A DNA stretch of 64,000 bases from Dipylidium caninum (taxonomy: Eukaryota > Platyhelminthes > Cestoda > Cyclophyllidea > Dipylidiidae): the NCBI GenBank assembly GCA_017562135.1, contig QEYB01001642.1:434001-498000 (forward strand), given 5' to 3'. The translations under genes were made by a program, and so were the position numbers. The notes under the pieces are model-generated. The model ran no database searches and had not been told where the DNA came from. It was given only the letters and a program-made list of their open reading frames with translations. This document shows positions 56,558 through 64,000 of this stretch, one piece after another; position 1 is the stretch's first letter, and each line of letters starts with the position of its first letter.

Positions 56558-57096
56558 ATCAGCGCAAGCTTATGACTTGCACTTACTAGGAATTCCTCGT
56601 TCACGGGGGACAATTCCAAGCCCCCGATCCCTGTCGTGACGGTGATTGACCAGTTTACCCAGCCCTCTCAGGCCAGAAGGTCTCACTCGCTGGCACCGTC
56701 AATGTAGCGCGCGTGCGGCCTCGGACATCTGAAGGCATCACAGACCTGTTATTGCTCTATTTCGTGCGGCTTCTCCCTCTTGTCCCTCTAAGAAGTAGGC
56801 ATTCGCGCCGCACCTGGTGGCTAACGCCCGACCGGCCGACCGCCGCAAGCACCAACCCCACGTCCATCCGCCCAACCGTCCACCCATCCATCCATCCATC
56901 CGAAGGAGGAGGCGGAGGAAGGACGGGAGGAGGAGGAGGACGAGGACATGGAGAAGGCATCACGCCCACGACAGCAGCCTCGTCCAGCACCGCCTACATA
57001 GGAGCAGTGGACAAACGCACTAATTAGCAGGTTGGAGTCTCGTTCGTTATCGGAATTAACCAGACAAATCGCTCCACCAACTAAGAACGGCCATGC
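56358..57096 (-). rRNA. 18S rRNA, 3' fragment with expanded variable region
   Basis: On the minus strand this is the 3' part of a eukaryotic small-subunit rRNA. Its end is the invariant AACCTGCGGAAGGATCATTA (complement begins at 56358). Farther in are the complements of GTACACACCGCCCGTCGCTA, GTCCCTCTAAGAAGT and the long universal block around CGAACGAGACTCTAACCTGC-like sequence (57019-57096, reading GTCTCGTTCGTTATCGGAAT on the plus strand). Between about 56797 and 57018 a variable region, probably helix 43/V7, is swollen by Gly-codon-like GGAGGA and CATC repeats. Homology stops abruptly at 57096 inside a conserved core, so roughly the 5' 60% of the gene is missing. No 5.8S or 28S follows on the other side. 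This is a truncated, dispersed rDNA copy or an assembly junction, not a working gene. Confidence 0.9.
56885..56950. repeat. (CATC)n then (GGA)n repeat inside the 18S variable region
   Basis: About four CATC units are followed by GGA-rich purine repeats; together they account for much of the expansion of the variable region. Confidence 0.8.
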
Positions 57097-59522
57097 AGCG
57101 AGTGTGAGCATCACACACCAGGAAAACCTAAGAGCACTTGATCTGTGCGATCGGCTGCGGTCGTCACCCCTTCTCCTCGCCCTCCTATCTAGAGGTAAAA
57201 ATGTGGCAACTGATTGGTTTTAGCACTCTTCAAGGGGTGTTGCCTCGTCGGCTGCAGTTGGCTGGCCGGTGTCACCTCGGGGCACCTGTCGGGGTCACGT
57301 TAAGTGCTGTAATTTTTAAAAAATGAAAATATTGCATAAAGCGCGATCGTTCGTAAAACACGATGTCCCCCACCTGTCTGAGATAATCTTTTTGGGTGCG
57401 ACAACAGCTTCAAATGTTAGGAACGTTTAGTGAAGCGCGAACCAACCCAACATGCTCCTCAAATGTGCAAGTTAGGCCTATGAACGGCAAAATGGGACTT
57501 TTCGAGCAATTTGAATGAATGAGTTGACAACTTGAAGCAGTCGTAGAAGAGCCACGTCGGTTGTGTACTCACGAGCTTGTAGGCTCGAAAGAAATGCTTT
57601 ATGTGTGCGAAGAAGCAACTCTTTGAACAATGCTCGGTGTGTATTTATTTGCTAAGCTCGACAGTGGTATCCTTTCACTGCTCGGCATAGCACAGAACGA
57701 TGTCCTGAGCAACACTAAACGTAAACGAGGCGATATAAGAGGTCTGGTCATAATTTTTCAGTGAAATAATTTTCAGGTGACTGTCCCATCAACTCAGAAA
57801 AGCAGTTAATCATCGGCGTGCGACTTGAAATAACACGTCATGAGGAGCCAAAGAAGAGGGTGGAGGTCGGGAGCCAGAGAAATGGAAGACAACTTGGTAA
57901 AGGCTCTCCCTGCCCGTCCACCCAAATTAAGTGAGCAGCCGAACGGGACACTTGTCACTTCCCAGTGAAGGTGGCTCCACTGCCCCACACGTCAGTGGCC
58001 GCCTCCCACATCGCCTTGATGAGCTCCTTTCAACTCCCAGGCTGCCCTCCTCCGCCCCGGCGAGCCAGCATCTTTTCGAATGACTTCGTGAAGGCCTTTT
58101 TTGCTTTGACGTAGTCATTTTGCCCAATTCCACTGACGTATTTACATGCATGTCGTCAAGGAGTTAACCAACAACAATTTCGTAATGGGAAACCAAAACG
58201 AATAAATGAATACAAAATCAGCATTCTCCGAGAAAGTAGTTCATATCCCTTTTTAAACACCATGCTCTAGCTTTGCTGCTGTAGCTCGGGATCCTGCGCC
58301 GGGAATAAGGGTGTCCGTCGTGTGGCCTCAGGGTCCTTTCGTGACATGGAAGGTCTAGGTGACCCAACTGACGCAAAGGCCACCTCTCCCAGTCGCCATC
58401 TCTTCATCCTCCACGTGTTTTCTGCAGGGGGAAGGGAAATTGGTAAAATTTACGAAATCTATCATGCTTTATTGTGAATTTCATTAAATCCGGAGGACTT
58501 TTATCCTGCAATGCCACACTGATATCATTGCCACCATAACACTTTCCCGCCTACCCTTTCCAAGTGTCCCCAAACTCTGTGGGAACCTGCCAAACCATGC
58601 ACGTTTGTGGATATAAACAAGTGGCTGCCTACGCCAGCAACGGCCAAGATCAGTGTGCGAAATTTTCCCAGAATATCACCCCAGATTCCAGTTAACCTCC
58701 TTTCTTGGCAAATACACGGCTTAACAATCTTGTAATCTTTTTTGTTCAGTGGAATTTGGTCGACCGAAGTGTTCATTTTGCGAAGTTGAGCATCGGAAAT
58801 GCCACTTTGCCAAGTTGATCGTCACTGCGAATGTGCACAACGCTCCGACGGAGCACGCGACTCCGCCCTCAAACCCTTCACACCGTTGCCGGTAACTGTG
58901 CTGTTTCAGCATTTCAGGGCGGGTTATCGCACCAGCATCTTGGAGGCACCGGGCGCAAAAGGGCCGTAGGCTGGAACACTGAGTGTACAAATGAGAGGAA
59001 TAGTTGCGGAGGTTGAGGCGCTTGGGCATTTGTCGCCAGTCCAATGTCTTCGTGAAGTAGGCAGGTAGAGTTCGGAAATGCCCCATTTTTCAGTAGATGA
59101 GATGTTTGGCACACGCGAAGCGTGGTCATTACTATTCCGATGGTTCCCCTTTGAAAAGATCTCAGAGTTCAGAGGCGGTAGGTCTACCTGCTTCCGCTAG
59201 AACTGAATCGCGGGTTTCCCACCTGCCCCGCCGAGGGTTATTCTTGACATGTACCGCAACTTCCCACCATAGGCTTCGGAGAAAGGCTCTTCTACGTTGT
59301 CTACTCCATCATATATAGTCCTTTTTGGTTGCACGTAAATCTCTCTTTCCTGGTCGACGTTTGGCTCTTGCCGAGATTCCCGTTACCAGCATACGACCAA
59401 AATTTCCAGCTCAGGAGTCTATGTCCCGTCTTCAAGGCGTCCTCACCAGCCATCGAAGGTTCGTGTGGTTGTAGGACCCATGAATTCTCCAAACTCGAGA
59501 TCAGTGTTTGATTAAGAAAGGG
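57097..59522. other. Interval without a supported gene
   Basis: No recognisable exon. I looked here for the His and Asp catalytic exons that should precede the trypsin-like piece at 59.5 kb and found none. Frames on the minus strand (58525-58776 and 58721-59086) overlap and match nothing known. Confidence 0.4.
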
Positions 59523-59759
59523 CTCACATGTTTGAAAGACTACGTCTCCCCGATTTACGTCCAAATGTGGTCGACCGACTTGACGACGTGCACCGTTGCA
59601 GGCTACGGTGTATTGTCTTCACCCAACATACCGTTTCACGCGATTTGTCAGACCATCAAGTCTGTGCACGTATACTACTCATTTAACATCATAAGTTGGC
59701 TTAGAGACGACTCCTCTGGGCCCGTATCCGTGCATACAGCTTGCTGCCCAATAGGGTAG
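59523..59759 (+). pseudogene. Degenerate trypsin-like (S1) serine protease fragment
   Basis: The frame reads LTCLKDYVSPIYVQMWS, then TTCTVAGYGVLSSP, matching the S1 family stretch ...YVSPICLP...CTVAGWGxLSS. It continues with CQTIKSVHV (family LQTVxVxV) and then DDSSGP at 59706-59723 in place of the active-site GDSGGP. It runs to a stop 12 residues later. The spacing between the two motifs is about ten residues too short, the usual Cys pair before the active Ser is missing, and no upstream exon with TAAHC was found. I read it as a decayed or partial protease exon. A diverged live gene with distant exons is less likely. Confidence 0.45.
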
Positions 59760-60081
59760 TTCCGCCAATGCGGTGCACTGGGTGTAAATGACAAAAAGGT
59801 GCAAGGTTCGGAATGACTATGCTTTTTAATAGGTGGATTTTGGCAGCAGTGCAATTTCTCGTGGCTAGAGGCGTGTGAATATTTTTGCCGGAAGCCATGA
59901 AGGAATTTCGGACTCACTGACCTCGTGCAAAAGTATTTCCCTCCACTTCTTCACTTTTTGACATTCTGTTTGCGAGATGCCTGCATTAGACGAGACTTGG
60001 ACTTAGAGCTTGAGAGAGCCAAGTCATCGTCCTCAGTGATCTTCTTCATTACAAGGCATTGTGAAGGTGGGGACTGACAGC

Positions 60082-60146
60082 GCGAGAGAGAGAGAGAGAG
60101 AGCAGAAGCGAGAACGAGAACGAGAGCGAGAGCGAGAGAGAGCACA
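60082..60146. repeat. (GA)n microsatellite with GAGAAC/GAGAGC units
   Basis: A GA dinucleotide run passes into hexamer units about 0.6 kb upstream of the membrane-protein gene. Confidence 0.9.
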
Positions 60147-60782
60147 TTCTCACAGGTTCTCTGTTCGCTTTTGAATTGTCTCTTCATGCCAAACTAACTG
60201 GATTGGCTGCGGGCGCTCTGTTCTCCTGCTCAGCTGCACACCGTCATCACGCAATCAATCGCAGTTTTATCTCCGCTGAACGTGCTATGCCAAGTAGGTT
60301 ATCCTATCGGTGTTCATTTCATTCAACCGTCTATTTCCCCATCGGACGCTTATCTTATCATGCGCTTTACGCTGTTTGTGCACTGCCCGCATCTCCTGAC
60401 TCCCAGCACTCGCCTCCCCTTCCCTTTCCCCCGTGCCGCTGTTTCTGGTAAAATTTCTGTAAGATGGTGTCGAGGCGAGTAGCTTGGCCTTTTCCTCTCT
60501 CTCTTAAAGCGAATTTCCTCAGGACCTTCGTTCCAACCACGGCCGCACTCTGCCTGCCTGCAAGCTGCTTCCAACAATTGCCTAGCTGTCCTCCAAAAAG
60601 CGTCAACACTTTACATTCACTATCCTTTTTGTGCAAAATCCTCGTCCCAAAATATTTTATTCAGGCATCGCGCTGCATCCACTTGCCCCGCGCATTTAAT
60701 AAGAGTGAATGGCGCTGAAAGTGCTCGTTAATACTTTTTCATTCACCTCCTCTGAGTAATACCACTTGTTGATCCACAAATT

Positions 60783-63694
60783 ATGCTGGCGGGGAAATTT
60801 TTGTCAACAGGGACGCTCGCATGGCCGGTCAGCGTGGGTCTTCTCAGCCACTTGGTGGTTTGGGTGTGCTCAGAGCCGAGCATCAGCCTGTGGCCCGTCC
60901 GGCTGCCCAACGGGAACGTCGAGTTGCAGTGCACCGCAGTCGGCGACGAGGTGGAGGGTGCTCCCATCCGTCTTGGTTGCGATATTCGCAGTAACAAAGT
61001 GTGCAGGGAAAATTGTACTCTCGTATGCCCTCTGACTGACGGTAAGTGGCAGATGAGGTCACTTTGTACTAAGAAAGTGCGACTAAATCCCGCATTTTTT
61101 CCTGATGTTGAAAGATGAAGAGACTATCATGCGATGATGAAAAGACTTTGATTCTTTAAATCCATTTTTCCTTTTTGACGCGAAAAATGTACAATTTACA
61201 CACAAAAAAAATATTTTATGTGGTTGTGATGAGTGCAAAGAAGCCATTTAAGTTAGCTCGCGGGACTAACGGTCCCTCCGTTCTCATTTCACTTTGACTC
61301 AATTCGAAGTTCGAGGCTAGCTCAACAGCGCGTTTACTTTTGCTCGTAATTCTGACAGTTTTAACTGAACTGAATGTGAATTTTCCTTGAGCGCTTCGAA
61401 CGGCTCTGCCACTTCAACAGAGACCCACAGGAGAGAGGATTGATGCGGACGTTGAAGATTATGTCTAAACAAAATGCGTGTATTACGCCAATCGACCTCT
61501 ACGTTAGTGCTAATGATGTGCTCTTCGCTATCGCAAGCAAGATACTCAACAAACACAAGTTTTCTTGACCGATGAGACGAAGTACCCACATTTTTCGTGC
61601 GCCTAATCACTCACCGCGGCCTCAGGTGGCGTCGAGGACGAACACAGTCACTGAGAGCGAGCAGAAGACGATTAGTGCAAGTAGTGAAACCACACAACGG
61701 ACATTGCGAACCACCGGTAAAAGGTGACTCTGTGCCACCGGCAACGCCTTTGCTGGCCGGCACCATCGAAGTGCCTGGTGGAGTCGGCGGTAGGCGGCTT
61801 TGGTGCCGTGAACTCGTAGACTGCATCGCAGCCGGCAACAAACCTCGCGAAAAGCACCTTTAATTGAGAAGCTCGGTCGCAACGAGGTCGAAGCAGGGTA
61901 TGCGTTGCATTCGAAATGAAGGCGCCGTTGCAAACGAGGTAGGAGACAGTGGGAGGGGAAACAGCGTCGCCACTCGCCCCCTCCTAAAACAGTAAAATTC
62001 CATGCTACCCTATTTTCACCTCGTCGCTTCAAATTAGCTATAGATGTTGAAAATCTGCGCGCTTTTCAAAACCAGCATCATCACGTAGGAGGCTTGTGCA
62101 CTCTGCACCGCTCCTTTCCTCCTCTACCCTCCAATGTTTTATGTTATATCGTCGAACGGGGTGAATGAAGGAATCTCCCTATGAGTAACTCTTCAAAAGT
62201 GTCGCATACGGTTTATCGAGGTGCCGCAGGCACATAAGGGCATAATTTATGTTGGTAAACCCCTAATATCACTTCTTACGATGCTTTGCCTTCTAGAAAA
62301 TCCTGAGCTCCACCAAACTCTGCTCGCCTGCTCGTCAAGTATGGTTGGGACCCAGGACTTTCATAGATGTCAGTCTGGGATGGCTTGGTGCTCTTTCACT
62401 ATACCTGCCATTCATAATCACTTGGCTAAAACGGCGAAGTACGAAAGTCTTTTTCTTAGGGTTCCCCTCCACAGCGCTGCTGTCTAAGCCCTCTCTGTTA
62501 ACTGTCTGGGCGAATCAGAGGACATATTTGAGCTGGGCTCCTTTGTTGAATTCGTTCAGGCCAACCCAATTGCACGGGATTAGCCGACGATGGAGTGGTT
62601 GGTTGCCGATACAGTCGCCTGTCAGGGTCGACCATCAAAAACGCCTACGAGTTGGGAAGGGCTCCCAAGGGCGCCAGAGCAAGTTTTTGGTGCATCTACA
62701 AAGACCTGAGCTCGTCCACTTTCACTCAAACACCTCCTGTGAAAAAATCTGGGCGGGTAGGCGCCCTCTCCAGACAAAGTAAGCTGAAGTCTACGCAGCA
62801 AGTTAAGGAAATTGAGCATCCAAACCCCGGCGGAGATGCGGCCAAATTGCGTAAGTCGCGAAAATTTGTTCTATCACACAAAGTTACATCACGAAACCCC
62901 CTTTGCCCAACACTGCCAAATACGTTTCGCAAAGCTCTCATCTGGGTGTGAGAACGCCACGAGGATGTCATACGGCCGGTTAGAAAAATGTTAACAGAGT
63001 TTCTGCTATTTGGGGGTGATTGAATAGACGACGACTGGTATGGTTGCCGCCGACTTTTGAAAGCCTAAATACTAGTGAGGAGAGCGTGTCTTCCTCGCAT
63101 TACTCGATGTCAATGGAAGGGGTCCATTGGTCTGTAGGTAGCAGAAAAAGTGATGTTTACTGGCCTGCATTCCCCTAAGTGTCACTTACACCACTTCGTG
63201 CGAGAAGCCCTCAGCACATAAATACAGTCACCGGTGTGGCTATTCAACCACATCTTTCCTCCCGGTACGGTCTGAGCGGGTCTTAGGTCCGGCCTTTGCC
63301 TCGGGGATGAGAACAACAGATCATTTTCCCAAAGACAGCATCGTGACTTTAAATTTAAACCCACAACCGAATAATTACCTTTCAGAGAAGCGCTTTACAA
63401 CAGAAGTCGTCTTCATCATCGCGCTCTGCACAGTCGCCTCCTGTCTGTTGAACCTGGTATTCTGCTTGTGTTGCCAAATGTCGAGGAAGTACCTCAGTGA
63501 GTTGGTTACCAATTTGCAAACGAGCTCTCGCCATTCATTCCACAGAGGTGATAGGCCAGGAATTGGTGCTGTTGCAGATGCCTGAGCGCAAAGTATCGTG
63601 GGGGCTGCCCAGTCCCGATGGGACCTGGTCACTAGGGCAGCACTGCCATAGTGGAGGAGGGGAGAACCCACCGTTCCTCCTTCCGCAGTGCTAA
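60783..63694 (+). CDS. Single-pass type I membrane protein, four exons
   Basis: Exons 60783-61041, 62584-62850, 63386-63496 and 63546-63694 join in phase 1 at every junction (donors GTAAGT, GTAAGT and GTGAGT), giving 261 residues. Residues 1-30 (MLAGKFLSTGTLAWPVSVGL..) are a signal peptide. The outside part has eight or so Cys in a compact module spanning the first junction (ELQCTAV, RLGCDI, KVCRENCTLVC, VGCRYS, SFWCIYK), resembling a Sushi- or Ig-sized fold but not assignable. A Lys/Ser-rich stalk follows, then a transmembrane helix (VVFIIALCTVASCLLNLVFC) with a CLCC membrane-edge motif and a basic stop-transfer (SRKYL). The tail of 52 residues is Gly/Pro-rich. AATAAA at 63815-63820 would serve this end. 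Phase agreement at three junctions makes the model credible; the family is unknown. Confidence 0.6.
61317..61592 (-). CDS. Coding-like antisense frame inside intron 1 of the membrane-protein gene
   Basis: About 90 codons are open on the minus strand without an ATG, so this would be an internal or last exon. The peptide includes KLVFVEYLACDSEEHIIST and SSLLWVSVEVAEPFEAL and ends at TAG. It is protein-like in composition but unrecognised, and no acceptor is clear. Confidence 0.22.
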   Translation of the reverse strand, partial: NVGTSSHRSRKLVFVEYLACDSEEHIISTNVEVDWRNTRILFRHNLQRPHQSSLLWVSVEVAEPFEALKENSHSVQLKLSELRAKVNALLS

Positions 63695-63793
63695 CATTTT
63701 TCTGGTCTAGTGGGTTTCCAAGTACTCTCTAACATTCGAACTCAATGGTTGGCATTTTTAAATTGCTTTTTAACTTTGCAACAGCATTTTCAG

Positions 63794-63894
63794 ATCAGCG
63801 ATAATTCAGATGAGAATAAAAGGTGCAGGCCGCCTGTGCATGATGGATACCAAAAATCGGTAAATCCAAATGTCTACGATCGTGCCTCGTAGCC
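63794..63894 (+). CDS. Alternative last exon of the membrane-protein gene (NPNVY tail)
   Basis: After a long pyrimidine-rich stretch, acceptors CAACAG (63784) and ATTTTCAG (63793) lead, in phase 0, into a 32-codon frame that begins ISDNSDENKRC and ends VNPNVYDRAS and TAG. The exon at 63546 can exit in phase 0 at AAA|GTATCG (63593), which joins to it. NPNVY fits the NPxY endocytosis-signal pattern typical of cytoplasmic tails. The donor is weak, so this may be a minor isoform, or the real one. The AATAAA at 63815 would then be internal. Confidence 0.35.
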
Positions 63895-64000
63895 TAATTC
63901 AACTACTTCCGCCCGTGCTTAGATCTGCTACACTGCCTCTTTGCCTAGTATGCCACAATTTGGATGTCTCATGAAGGAGAGGCGAAAGGGAAGGAGGATT

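Noticed and set aside
56713..57114. Several frames of 60-104 codons, Pro/Arg- or Gly-rich
   Set aside because: They lie within the 18S rRNA fragment and its repeat-filled variable region.
1..64000. CRISPR arrays, operons, prophage, bacterial-type systems
   Set aside because: The window is eukaryotic; no direct-repeat arrays or bacterial gene layout are present.

Overview
The window is eukaryotic genomic DNA from an invertebrate metazoan, most probably a parasitic flatworm (tapeworm or fluke). The evidence is many very small introns (36 to 70 bp) next to multi-kilobase ones, metazoan-only gene families (ZFHX, ZMYND11, SPEF1), a decayed mariner transposon, and a fragment of a metazoan 18S rRNA gene with a greatly expanded variable region. 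The species cannot be named from the sequence. Coding density is low. Several genes are visible only after joining exons by splice phase, so single long reading frames mislead here.

Left part (1-5.1 kb). A 5'-truncated kinesin-14-like gene on + has a motor-homology domain that has lost its nucleotide-binding motifs. It lies tail-to-tail with an uncharacterised coiled-coil gene on -, and is followed by a dead mariner copy at about 4.27-5.11 kb. From 5.1 to 12.5 kb I see no convincing coding exons, but there is a CpG-rich promoter-like block near 8.45 kb with a perfect NRF1-type palindrome and an orphan splice donor.

Central-left part (12.5-24.4 kb). A large ZFHX (zfh-2/ATBF1 family) transcription factor gene on + has two zinc-finger exons, an intron of about 8.3 kb, and two final exons carrying two homeodomains and a last zinc finger. 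The first zinc-finger exon contains a one-base insertion that breaks the frame inside a conserved block.

AT-richer gene island (about 33.5-40.5 kb). It holds an intronless SPEF1 gene (-), two short coding-like pieces (-), and a complete six-exon ZMYND11 gene (+) whose domains read winged helix, PHD, bromodomain, PWWP, Ser-rich linker and MYND. Its PWWP domain lacks the key aromatic-cage Trp.

Right part (41-64 kb). Mostly non-coding. It contains a possible small secreted protein (47.1 kb), a compact TATA-box gene for a 90-residue protein that is two-thirds Cys plus Gly (53.0-54.1 kb, -), a 3' fragment of 18S rRNA (56.36-57.10 kb, -), a degenerate trypsin-like exon (59.5 kb), and a four-exon gene for a single-pass membrane protein with two possible cytoplasmic tails (60.8-63.9 kb). 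Simple repeats are scattered throughout.

The genes do not form a pathway. The window is an ordinary stretch of animal chromosome. Its most distinctive items are the nucleotide-dead kinesin, the Cys/Gly-rich mini-gene, the altered ZMYND11 reader pocket, the ZFHX frame break and the stray rDNA piece.
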